The translations under genes were made by a program, and so were the position numbers. The notes below the pieces were generated by a model. The model made no database searches. It was not told the origin of the DNA and saw only the letters and a list, made by a program, of their open reading frames with translations. A stretch of DNA of 57,500 nt from Cristatella mucedo (taxonomy: Eukaryota > Bryozoa > Phylactolaemata > Cristatellidae): assembly GCA_009760855.2 (NCBI GenBank), contig WPIO01000074.1, positions 270,001 through 327,500 of the forward strand, read 5' to 3'. Shown here piece by piece: positions 10,526 through 56,900 of this stretch (position 1 is its first letter; each line of letters starts with the position of its first letter).

Positions 10526-11456
10526 TGTACAGGTAGGTATGCACGCTGATAGGCAATAAACGGGGCGTCTCTCGCCGCCGCGCCGCCGGCTCGGCTCCGG
10601 TCGCTCGCGAGACTCGCTGCGGGCCAGCGGCCGGCTCGCCGCCGGCGCGCAACGAATTCAGCCGCCGCGGGTTCCAGCGGAGGAGTTGTCTCTCCTGCGT
10701 AATCTCCGAAGCCCCTCGTATTCGCCGCGAAGAGCGCGAGCCGCAGCGGCGACCGACCGTTCGGTACTTCCGCTGCGGCTCGCGGAGTGAAGCGGAAGTC
10801 GATCGGCGACGGACGATCGACTTCCGCTTCAGATCCGGCTTCAAGCTGAGCCCCACCCACCGACAGAGTAGACGCGGATCGATCCGCTCCGGACACTCCA
10901 GTCCGCGGCGGCAGCGGCGGCGGCGGCGTCTCTTCGACCGCGCTTGCCGACCGACGTCTGTCCTCCCATGTCGCGCGGTTCGCGGTCGTGTGGGCCGCTC
11001 GCGCAGTTAATTTTCGACGCATTCGCTGGCGCATTTGGCGCCATTTTTTCTTCCTCCGATTTTTCCTCCGATTTTTCCACCGTAAAAGCTCGCTTGGCGC
11101 ACGCGCGCGCGCGCGCGCGGCCTGGGCGGCCGTTCGCGATCGTGTCACTCGCTGCTCGTCCTCGTGTCGAGCTGTCGCGGAAATGTCGCCCGCTTCGATG
11201 CTTGCCGGCGTCGCGGTCTTGAACTCGCACGCCCACTTACGCATAGTAATGGTTACGAATAGTAATAATAGTGTAGCGTCGAAGGCGCGACGGAGTAGCC
11301 GTTAGCTTCCGGCTACCGAGCGGCGTAACCTACTGCCGAATGCGGTTCGATGCGCCTCTATGCGCAATGAGCAGGCGGCCGCCGCCACGGAATGACTGTT
11401 TCTGGCGCTGACCTACTTACCGTTACAAAGGGGGTCGTGAGTTCGCGGCGTGAATT

Positions 11457-11550
<94 letters not shown>

Positions 11551-11904
11551 GCACGAATAGAAGATTTTACTGAGCATTTTATTCGCGCAAGCGCACAGTG
11601 TCGCAGCACCGCGTCTGGCTCAGTTTTATCTTCACGTTAAAACATTGAAATAAAATAAATTAATTTTTCACATTTTCACATTACCCGCAGGCTCTAAACA
11701 TCGCCAGCACTCCTGCGGCGGGAAAATACGTCCCCGCACTTTGGCTACCTCCGTCTATTGTGGGGAACGGCCCAAACAGACGGAGTAACCCGAACAACCG
11801 AAATATCTCGCACACACCACACCGAACTACTTCTAGTACGCATCGGCAAATTCCTACGCCGGAACCACGTTCGCGAGCAAAACGCACACAAAACACGCGT
11901 GCTC
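10526..11904. other. GC-rich unassigned DNA plus (GA)n
   Basis: Very GC-rich at 10560-11230, with a (CG)n run near 11100 and an inverted repeat at 10789-10830. Several frames are open because of composition; none has a recognisable domain. A (GA)n tract occupies 11461-11541. Confidence 0.4.
10789..10830. repeat. Inverted repeat, 17-bp arms
   Basis: GAAGCGGAAGTCGATCG and its exact reverse complement with an 8-bp loop, in the unassigned GC-rich intergenic stretch. Confidence 0.9.
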
Positions 11905-12757
11905 GAAATTTAGGTGCCATTTTCGACAGCTGCCTATATTCACTCAATTCATTCTCAAAGCTTCAAGCTTCAGAAGAGACAAGAGCTACGTCTACAGCTA
12001 GCCGTCACGTCCGATCCCTAAGATCTAAAAGATCAGGGGCTGCCTTCCACGGTGGCTTGCAAAAAACTTAACTAGCTCCTCAGTTCTGTCTCGGCTTGAT
12101 TATTGTAATTCTCTTTTGGCTGGACAACCAAAGAAAGCAACTAGGCCACTGCAGCTGGCGATGAATTTGGCTGCAAGGCTGGTCTTCAAGTCCCAGAGGT
12201 CTGACTACGCGTCTCCTTTGCTAAAAGAGCTTGGATGGTTGCCGGTTGAGACGCGGATACGGAGCAAAGTTCTTCTTAGGCCGACCCACAAGGCCCGCCA
12301 CGGCTTGGCTCCTTCGTACCTAGCTGAACTGCTGCATCAGTTTCAGCCTGTTCGCGCCCTCAGGTCCTGTGTGGACAATAAATTAGCTGCCCCATTCCTC
12401 CGCTTACAGACAGTTGGCGACAGAAGCTTTAGCTCTGCAGGTCCCAGACTGTGGAGCTCGCTTCCACAATTCTTACGCAACGACAACTACTCTCCTACTG
12501 CCGACTATCGCACATCTTTTTCAGCGGTCCTGAACTGCTACTTCCATGCTACTCACTACCTCAACTGCTCTCCTGACTCTGCTATGCTTCCCACTTTCTC
12601 GTTGTTTCGTGAGACGAAGTCTGTTGGCTACCGAATGCGTACCGAAAGCCGCTTAGGCTGTGAGTGCGCTACGCAAAGCTCTCCTGCGTAACACCCGCAT
12701 GGTCTTTATGACTTTGTGGAGTTACTGACGGAGATACGTGACATTACGATGCCAGCC
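11905..12757 (+). mobile_element. Second LINE family, RT-ORF C-terminal region
   Basis: Reads NLGAIFDS..., a frame break, then SRLDYCNSLLAGQPKKAT, RLVFKSQRSDYASPLLKELG, LPVETRI..., AAPFLRLQTVGDRSFSSAGP and LWSSLPQFLR, the typical C-terminal end of L2/CR1-like LINE ORF2, with stop at 12689-12691. The 3' UTR ends GGAGTTACTGACGGAGATAC. It differs from the main L2 family in sequence and in lacking the AGCGCC hairpin. 5'-truncated; at least one frameshift or stop near 12070. Confidence 0.8.
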
Positions 12758-13684
12758 ACGGGCGCAATACAGCATGTATAATCGGTCGAGTCTTCCTGGC
12801 GCCGCCTCGCTCTGTCCCGTCAATCGCCGGCGGACGGCCCGCCCTCCTCCTTTTCTCCTTCCTTTTCTTTCTCCTCCCTTTTCTCCTTCCGCCCTCCTCC
12901 CTCGCTTTCAGAGAAGGCGAGTCCGGGAACTACCGGCGACGGCGTCGAAGCGAAGCCGAAGAAAATGAGCTCAATGAGCGAGCGTCGCTCGACTCTTAAA
13001 TACCTAGCCGAAACAATGGGGCAAGAGCTTAGCGGTATGGGGCCCGTTACCGCGGGCCATTACGGTAAGGAGTCTAAATACGGTCGCTCGACCGCCGGTT
13101 GAGCAACCCCGTCCAGCTTGAATGCCGAAAAGGTTCCAGGCGATTCTTTTTGGACAGAGTTACGGCCGAGGTTGACAGGCCAGCCATCATCGATCAGCCG
13201 CTCCTGCCGGTACCAGACCGATTCAGAAGGCCGAATCAGCACAGCCACAGTCCCGGAGCCTCCTGGCTTGCTCTATATATACCTGAATTGCTATATTTAT
13301 ATCTCGCCATCCTCTCTGGCTCACTGCTCCAGGACAAAAGTCTTCCTCCCCGCCGGGCAGTTCTTGTGCGAACTAAAATTGAGCCAGGGCTGGCGCTTCG
13401 CAACAATAGTATAAATAATAGTAATATATACATACACACATATATATATATATATATATTACCAATATATAAATATATGATTATATTAATATAAATAAAT
13501 AGTAATAATAAACACGCTGAGAGGAGTGACGAGCGTTCATGACGAGGCTCCACCGCTGTGGTGACTTCGAGCGGGACAGCGGGGCACGCACGCTACCGGT
13601 CGCCTCGCGATTTGAGTTTCCATCCAAATCGAAAGCAGACATTGCGCAGTTTCACATTCGACGGTGATCTCTGGCTCCGATTCG
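12758..13684. other. Unassigned intergenic DNA
   Basis: GC-rich stretch to about 13250, then an AT-rich patch with (TA)n at 13440-13460. A plus-strand frame around 12900-13090 reads as ordinary protein-like sequence but has no motif and soon stops. Possibly an old element; not annotated as a gene. Confidence 0.35.
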
Positions 13685-13910
13685 CTCAAGCATTTATTGG
13701 GTCCCTGCGAGTCGTCCAGTTTGTGCTTTTGGTGACATGCTGACACTGCGCATGTCACCCCTAACCATATTATTCTAGTTGTTTATTGAGCATTCTGCCA
13801 CTAATCAATCGCTCGCGCTTCATTTGTAGCAAATGTAAAGTGCCTAGACAGAGTTCGAGTTCTCTAAGGACGCTATATCAAATGTGTTATTATTATAATC
13901 ATTATAAGCC
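13685..13910 (+). mobile_element. L2-clade LINE 3' end
   Basis: Contains AAGCATTTATTGGGTCCCTG, the 3' UTR word ACATGCTGACACTGCGCATG, the hairpin (AGTGCCTAGACAGAG...CTCTAAGGACGCT) and a TATTATTATAAT tail. Confidence 0.85.
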
Positions 13911-14598
13911 TCAATCAAGCCGGTCCAATCGACGCGGGAATCTGCCTCCGCGAGCACTCTGCTTATCAAGAGAAGTTTCCGCCGACCGGCTTCCAGCGTG
14001 CTCTAGCGCCGCGTTGTCAAGGAATGCTAGGGTTAGCAGTTTTCAAGTTAGTAGTTACGGTAAGTAGTTTGTAATGGGGCACCCTCGAACAGGACTGCTC
14101 GCAGGCACAGACAACGAATCGTGCATATAGGTCTCCTCGTGAGCTTGTAAGCTCAAAATGCGAGTATTCCGAGGTTACAAACATATCGAAATTTTCCAAT
14201 TAATTTGTATACTATGAACATTCGGCGAAGCCAGTGGACGAGAATAAACGAGTGTATACAATAAACGAGTTGCGAGTATACGATAAACAAGTACATACGA
14301 GTATCTTATTATGGAGTACGACTTTACCAGAATGGTTATCGTGAGAGAGAAATAGTGCCGTCGCCGCCGCGGCCCTCTCGCGAGCGCGCGTCCGCGAGGA
14401 GCGCTAGCAGAAGACGCCGACGATCGCGCGGAACTGGAAGCAGGTCGACGAGCGAACTTTGCCGAGCCGTGGAATGCGGCGCGCCTGCGCGACGCGCAGC
14501 ACCGAGCGTCGACGCCGCCGAGTTACCGCCTAAGCGGTCGCCTAAGCCGCCGCCGCCGTCGCCGCTCTACGAGCCTCGCCATCGCTGCAGCCGCCTGC

Positions 14599-15843
14599 AT
14601 GATCGACTCGCGAGCCGCCGCCAGCGGCGCTGGCGGCGGCGGCGTCGCGGGCGAGCCGTCGCTGCCGAGAGTCGCCGGCCGGCGGCGACAGGAGCTCACG
14701 CCACCGGCGGAGGAGCGGTCTCCATTGTCAAAATGGCGGCCTCCGCTGCCGTTGTCGACGCCTCCAGCTCTGACTGCCGGCTGCGCGGTCCGCCGCAACG
14801 GCGGCGGCGGCATGGCGACGCGCAGTTCGGCGACCGCCGAGCGCGACGAGGGCGAGGTGAAGGACGACGACGACGACTGCGATGCGCGATCGCTCCGCGA
14901 CGTGACGCTCGCCGTCTCTCCGCGCCACGGAGGCGACCGGCGGAGCGGCGGCGGCCGACGCCGCTTCGAGCCACGCCCACCGCTCTACTCCACGCCCGCC
15001 GTCGTCGAGCAGTCGCCGCGTTGGCGAGCGGCGGCGACGTCGTCGTCGTCGGGCTCGCGTCGCAAGCACAAGCACTACGAGTTCGTCAGCGTCAGTCCGT
15101 GCAGTCCGTCGTCGGCGCCCTCTGGCTTCCGCTCTGCATGTCCGCAGCGGCACGGTGCAGCCCTCGGCGGCTCGTCGCGCGGCGACGACGACGACGACGC
15201 GCCCGGACTCGGCGCCGGCGGCGGCTGCCGCTCGGTCTCTCGCTCGTCGTCCGACCCGCGTCCTACGAGCGAAGGAGGTTCGGCGGCGGCGGCGGCGGCT
15301 CCCGTCGGCGCCGTCGCCTGGCCCGCCGCCGCCGCAGCAGTCGACGACGACGGCGCGGCCGCCAGCCGCTGCCGCTCGCCGGCGGGGGCGCTTCGAGCGA
15401 ACAAGTCGATCCTCAAGGACGCCAGGTCGTACGAGAAGACGCGGTCGGCGGTGTTCCTCGTGCGCAGCACCATATCGGCGGGCCTGGTGCCGGCGGCGGC
15501 CTGCTATCGTCGCCACTATTTGACCGTCATGCTGATCGCGCTGGTCGTGCTGCCCATCGCCGCCCTCGTCGTGGCCGTCGTTTGCGCCGCGGCGCTGGGC
15601 GAGCGGGACGCCGACGGCGGCGTCGCGCTCGAAGGCGACAAACCCGCTGCGACGACTTCCGCCACCGCCGCCGACGGAGGGGCGGCCAGGAGCGGTCCGG
15701 TTGTGACCGGTTGGTCCCAGCAGGGCGGCGAAGCGGCGGCGCTGGCGTCGAAACGCGCGGCGATGGAAACGCAGGGAAGTGCGACGACATCGCTGCTCGA
15801 CAGCTTAGAGGTGTTAGAGTCGTTGCGGCGGCGGCGGCAGTGA
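14599..15843 (+). CDS. Unrecognised low-complexity protein with one membrane segment
   Basis: The frame is open for 414 residues with G or C at most third codon positions, which singles it out among the several overlapping open frames. It opens with a Gly/Arg/Pro-rich region, has an acidic DDDDDC patch (residues about 88-93), HKHYEFVSVSPCS, another acidic run, a charged stretch ANKSILKDARSYEKTRSA and a 25-residue hydrophobic segment YLTVMLIALVVLPIAALVVA..., followed by about 80 polar residues. No N-terminal signal peptide, so a type II or tail-proximal membrane protein is possible. A nearer start is ATG at 14810. It may be one exon of a longer gene (possible donor inside AGCTTAGAG|GTGTTAG). 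No family recognised. Confidence 0.45.
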   Translation: MIDSRAAASGAGGGGVAGEPSLPRVAGRRRQELTPPAEERSPLSKWRPPLPLSTPPALTAGCAVRRNGGGGMATRSSATAERDEGEVKDDDDDCDARSLRDVTLAVSPRHGGDRRSGGGRRRFEPRPPLYSTPAVVEQSPRWRAAATSSSSGSRRKHKHYEFVSVSPCSPSSAPSGFRSACPQRHGAALGGSSRGDDDDDAPGLGAGGGCRSVSRSSSDPRPTSEGGSAAAAAAPVGAVAWPAAAAAVDDDGAAASRCRSPAGALRANKSILKDARSYEKTRSAVFLVRSTISAGLVPAAACYRRHYLTVMLIALVVLPIAALVVAVVCAAALGERDADGGVALEGDKPAATTSATAADGGAARSGPVVTGWSQQGGEAAALASKRAAMETQGSATTSLLDSLEVLESLRRRRQ

Positions 15844-17679
15844 CAGCGGCTGAGGTGATCTCGCCGCTGCGCGTAGTCGGCGACTCGGCCGAGATGCAAT
15901 TAAATCTTGGCATCGAAACTTTGGCGCCGTTTGGTCGGAAGTTGTTTCGGTCTCGCTTCCGTCGTCACTGCTCGCCGCCGCCTTAGTGTCGCTGGTCGAA
16001 CGCCGTCCGCTGTCGACCGTATGGATGGGGGCAGGGCGGTGACGGGGGAGGGCGGTAGGAGGGGGCAGGCGTCTTGAGTGCCTGGGGTCATGGCCAAAGT
16101 GGTGCACTCAAGCCAGCTTCCCATGTTCAAATGCTCACGTGCGCGAACTCCTACACGCAGATGCTAGATGCCTCGCTGCTTGGGTGGTGGCGGAACGTGG
16201 CCTTCGTTGGTAGTTGCGAGCAAAGCTGCAACTTTGTCGCTGAGCGCTCAGCGACTGAGAGCGTCGTCTGCTGAGACGCTCGCAGCGATTTCGATGAGGC
16301 AAGAGCACTGGCATCCATCGGCGGTTCGCGTCCGTATGTTCAGATTACAATCTCAGCGGGGGTTTTATGTGTGCAGCAGCTACGCGACAAAGCCGGAAGG
16401 CCCGGTCAAAAGTTTCCAGGTATTAGCAGAAAGTTGAAGTTTAGCGAGTGCAATAAATTTATTTTCTAAGCAGCGGCGTATTTCTTGAGATGGAGTGCAT
16501 TCGCAGGCATGCGAAGGTCAGCGCTTAGCGCCCGGTTTCTGCGAATTTCTTGAAACCCAGCAAACAACATATAATGACCAGCAATTTTTTCGGCACGCCC
16601 AGCTTCTTCCTGCTACCATGGGAGTTGTTCTCGCGGCGGCGCTAGATATTCGCGGGGTCGTCGACGACAGGGTCAATCGTAGAACGCAAAACTGTTATAC
16701 TTAACATTCGGCTATCCTCGTTTGACTGCCCTACGTTAAAATCAAGAAGGAGCAATTAAGACGAATTCCTAACAGGAATTAAGCAGGTGGTTAGCACGGA
16801 GGTCGTAAAGCTGCGATGGCAGGCCGAAGGACGCGACGTGCGCCGAAGGACGACGTGCGACGAAGGACGACGTGCACGTCGTCGTCTCGATCTCAAGCAG
16901 CTTGAGCTTTGAGCCCAAAGTTCGTGTGCGAATTTGATGATATTTTTGATTATATTTGAATGCAAATTTGAATTGACATAAATTTAAATTATAAATCTGC
17001 TATAATAAATTTGAATATAAATCCAAATGTGATAGTGTTTTATTATTATTTGAATTAATATACATATAAATTGATGTAATAAATTTGGATATGAATTCGA
17101 ATTTGATATTTTTTTTTATTGCGAATTCGTGTTCGTGCAGCTGTCGCTGTTCGACGAAGGACAACGGACGGACGGACAGCCGCCGCAGGCGTCTTGAAAT
17201 GCTCCGGGTGTTCGCTGCTGACGCGGATTTCCGCTCGATTTCCATCCTCATTTAAGCATCGTCGGACTGGGACCCGCGAAACGCCCTCGTTGGACGCTTC
17301 TGGAAAACGAGCGCCTCATTTAATTTGAAAAGCTACGCCATACGCTGCAGAACGCTTCGGCAGCGGAGGCCCACGATACGGAAATGACTAAACTAATCGC
17401 CGTAGAAAAGGCACCGCTGCGGCCTCGCAGGCTATCACAGGAGGGGCAGCGACACTTCACTCGACGACAGTCTGGACCGCTCTCTCCTGACTCTCAATGG
17501 AGGGCGGAAGTCTCCGACAGTCGATGGAGGGCGGAAGTCTCCGACTCTCAACGGAGGGCGGAAGACGAGAGGGCGCTCGAGGCGCAGACGAACCTGCCGG
17601 CGGGCTGCGAGCCGACTGCTAGCGTCCCAGCGAGCGACTTTGACGCACCGACGAAAATAGCCTCAGCGACGGGCGACGC
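15844..17679. other. Region between the membrane-protein frame and CEP162 3' end
   Basis: No gene seen. Contains three copies of a CGAAGGACGACGTGC-like word (16820-16875), an AT-rich stretch (16925-17115) and three 24-27-bp repeats with TGGAGGGCGGAAG at about 17495-17560. Minus-strand AATAAA words occur near 17040 and 16460; either could serve the CEP162 3' UTR. Confidence 0.4.
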
Positions 17680-53571
<35,892 letters not shown>

Positions 53572-53896
53572 GGGTCAGCCAGGATTCGGCGAGGGATAGC
53601 TGTCCAACCGTGCGTCTAGCTGGCCGCCGGATTCCAAAATTCCGCCATAAACAACGCGTCCGCCGCAGCTTCTCCGTTGCTAAGCCCATATATTATAAAA
53701 AAATGTAGCCACTAGATCATACCAAAAGTCTTTTAATTAAATTTAGGTCATGATTTAGTGCTCCAAACTGTCTAATATTTACACTTAAGGCGGGCTATGT
53801 GGGTATTGTGGCTACACGCCAAGCCTATGGCCGTGCCCTGCCCGCCGAGACGCTAGCGTCGTACTGCTGAACCTGAGAGTTAATGCACGCCTGGAT
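53572..53896. promoter_or_regulatory. Putative bidirectional promoter, CEP162 / CCDC174
   Basis: Only 325 bp separate the two divergent start codons. The stretch contains an AT-rich word TATTATAAAAAAATG (about 53690) but no clear paired TATA box. Inferred from gene positions; transcription starts are unknown, and a 5' non-coding exon is possible for either gene. Confidence 0.6.
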
Positions 53897-53971
53897 ATGG
53901 ACGACGGACAAGACGCGCCCACAAGGGCGGAGGAAAGCCGAAAGAAGTATAGCAGTATAAACGTTGCTTCG
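53897..53971 (+). CDS. CCDC174: CCDC174 exon 1
   Basis: ATG at 53897; MDDGQDAPTRAEESRKKYSS INVAS; donor GCTTCG|GTAAAG, phase 0. The end fits DVTAS of human before VDLKAEL. Start chosen as the only in-frame ATG near the conserved block. Confidence 0.75.
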
Positions 53972-56900
53972 GTAAAGAAAGCGGCCTCGACTGCCACGCG
54001 ACGCCGTCGCATGCATGCGCCGTAGCTCTTACCGTTCGCCCAAGCGGCAGAACGGCGTTCTTACCAGATTGCAGACCTCAAAGCCGAGCTTTACAAGAAG
54101 CAGCAGGAGTTTAGGAGCGAGAGGCCCAAAGCACCGGGCACATCCGCCATCCAGGCGAAGTCGGCGTCGCAGGTAAGTCGCGGAGTGGTGCAGGCTTACT
54201 TCAAGTTCAGCTTCGCGTATGTAGTGGCCGAAGACCCTTTACGGCTGTCGCTACCGCTTGCAGCGGGCAATAGAGAATCACCCATTGCAAGACTCGAAGC
54301 CGTGACCTGCGGTTCGTTAGGAGCGAGCACCTTACCTCTGCGCCCAGACCTCAGAGGCATCTGCCGCTGCTGCCACCTCGACGTGTCCGAGCGATGACGC
54401 TTCAACCCTCGCACGCCGCCGCCGATGCTAGCGTAAGCCTTTGCTGAGCTCTCTCTCTCTCTCTCGCTGTCTCTCGTCTGCTTTGCGTAGAAGCCCAGCC
54501 TGTGGACGAAGAAGAACGCCGGCGTGCAGCAGCGAGCGGCCGGCGATCTAGCCGCCAAAGTGGAAGAGGAAGACTCGCTGGTGAAGAGCAGGCAAGTCTC
54601 GAGCCGAGCCTTAAAGCTGCGAGGACGGCTTCCTCCTTTGGTGCGCCCCGCCCCACGCCCTACCTACCTACCTACCTACCTACCTACCTACCTTTTTGCC
54701 TCCACCTTCGCGACTCTCGTGCTTCCCAAGGGGCTGGGGGCGCGGCGGCGGCATCTCTGTGACGACATTGCTCTCCTAGTCGCTCGGCTAGCCACGCGCT
54801 CTCTTGCTGCCGCCGCCGCAGGCGAGCGCTGGAGGCCAAGGCCGTGCTGTACGACAAGCTGGCGCAGTCGGCGCTGGAGGCGAAGCGCAGCGACGGGTCG
54901 TCCGATGGTGACGACGACGATGAAGGAGGTGAAGGTCATTATCTCGTCGACTTCGCTCGAAAGCTGGATGATGAGTGGTTAGTAGTTTAGGACGTGGCTC
55001 GTCGTGCTTTTTTGCTGTTTTTTGTTGTCTTGTCGTCGTTTGTCGTAATGTTTTCCGACCTTTCACCTTCGTCCCCTCACTGGGGGGGGGGATGCTGTCC
55101 TGCTACAAGACGCCGCTGCAGGCATCCTGAGCACTGAGCCTCCACCGCCGGCGGCTAGCCCCCTCCCCCCCCCCGAGGGGGAGGGGGCTAGCCGGGGGCG
55201 CGGAATGCTGGCGGAAGTGGCGCAGAATGCTGAGCGACCGTAGTCTGATTGGACGTCGAGCCTAGATAGTTTCCGGCCACAGCTTCGAAAGCGGTCACTC
55301 GATTGATTGGTGTCCAAAGGGCAACGACACCCCACCCAGGGGTCGCTTCCTGTCAGTCTACCGGGACGCCGAAAGTAAATGGTCGTCTCCTTCGAGTCTT
55401 TAGGCGACCGCCCCCGGACAGTCGGCGGCTGCAAATATCGGCGGGAGAGATGCAGCAACGACGCTTGCTTAGATTCAGCAGAGCCACCAGACTCTAGACC
55501 GGTCATAAGTTGTTATATATAATTCATTTGTATAGCGCCTCTAGAGAACTTAATCTCTATTCAGGCGCTTCACAAATGCCTCGGGGCTCGAGCCCACGAC
55601 CTCAAGTCAGACCTTGGTCGGGCGGGCACCTTAACCGCTGGACCCAACCAGCACATTAGTTGAGGCCCATGTTTTTTTTAGCTGCATCCAAATGATTAGG
55701 TATTGTCGTGTCGTGATTGGTGCATTCGATTTAGCATGCTTGCGTGTGCAAATTCTAACTGACTGTCTTGCTGCGGCTCGAGCCCTGCGGCGGCATATGT
55801 AAAGCGGTCGGATGGAGATTAAGTTCTCTCAGGGCGCTATGCAAATGAATTATATTTCACTATTTTTTTATTACTTTTATATTATTTGTTATTATTACTT
55901 ATTTTTTGTTTTATTACTTATTTATACTTTTTTGTATCCAACCGGATCTAGTTTGTGAATAGAGCAGTGGTTTCTGACGATTGCTGACCTCAGTTGTCAG
56001 TGGACATTTGTGTCCAGGCCTGTAAAGAGAGGTCACAGCTGGTTGGCTAGCGGGTGCTTAGCGATGGAACCAGTGCCCTGTCAACGAAGGCCTCTGATCA
56101 CTAATATGTAATCTAAAGGGTAGTAATGACTGAGGAAGAAAATCTGCCCGTTTGAATGAATGACCATGTCGATGTAGCTTCAAACGTCTCCCCAAAGATG
56201 CGATGTTCTGGGCATAATGCAAAGGGAGCGTGCAAGCTCATTTTGCAAAACACGCAAGGACACCTCTGTGGCAATCACTCCGACCCTGCGGCATACGTGA
56301 AGCTCCTGAATAGAGAGTAAGTTTTCTTTGAGCGCTATAAGGATTAAGTTTTCTTTGAGCGCTATAAGGATTAAGTTTTCTTTGAGCGCTATAAGGATTA
56401 AGTTTTTTTTTTATCCTCGTCGCTCGTTGGGCCGACCCTCCATGTCCATGGCATGGTCGTGGTCTGACAAGTTGAGGCCAAATTGCATTGTACTTTGGAT
56501 TGTCAGCACTGGGATATTCGTAAGTTGATGGCATCCTGGTCAATAGCCTTAGGTTAAATAGTCGCTGGCCGCATGCTGATGCTCGTTCCCGGCTTTTCAC
56601 CGGTATATTTGCCGAGTGCCCAGACAGAGATTTCATTTTCTCAGGGGACTTTGCAAGTGGTTGCAATTTGCAAGTGGCATATTGTGAATATTTTACTCTC
56701 ATCATCTTCTGCCATTTAAAGAATTGGCAGAATTGCTGAGGGAGGGGCGTCCGAACTTTCTTCGGCTGACATGGCGGGGTTGGCGCTGCGATGGCGGGGT
56801 TGGCGCTGCAATGGCGAGGGGCGCTGCAATGGCGAGGGGCGCTGCAATGGCGAGGGGCGCTGCAATGGCGAGGGCCGCTGCAATGGCGAGGGCCGCTGCA

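Noticed and set aside
10468-11244. Minus-strand 258-residue frame in GC-rich intergenic DNA
   Set aside because: It runs into the L2 tail at one end, has overlapping open frames of equal length, and has no domain or splice support.
14355-15986. 543-residue plus-strand open frame overlapping the membrane-protein frame
   Set aside because: It is dominated by Arg/Ala/Gly runs created by reading GC-rich codons out of register; the overlapping frame has much better third-position composition and a clean hydrophobic segment.
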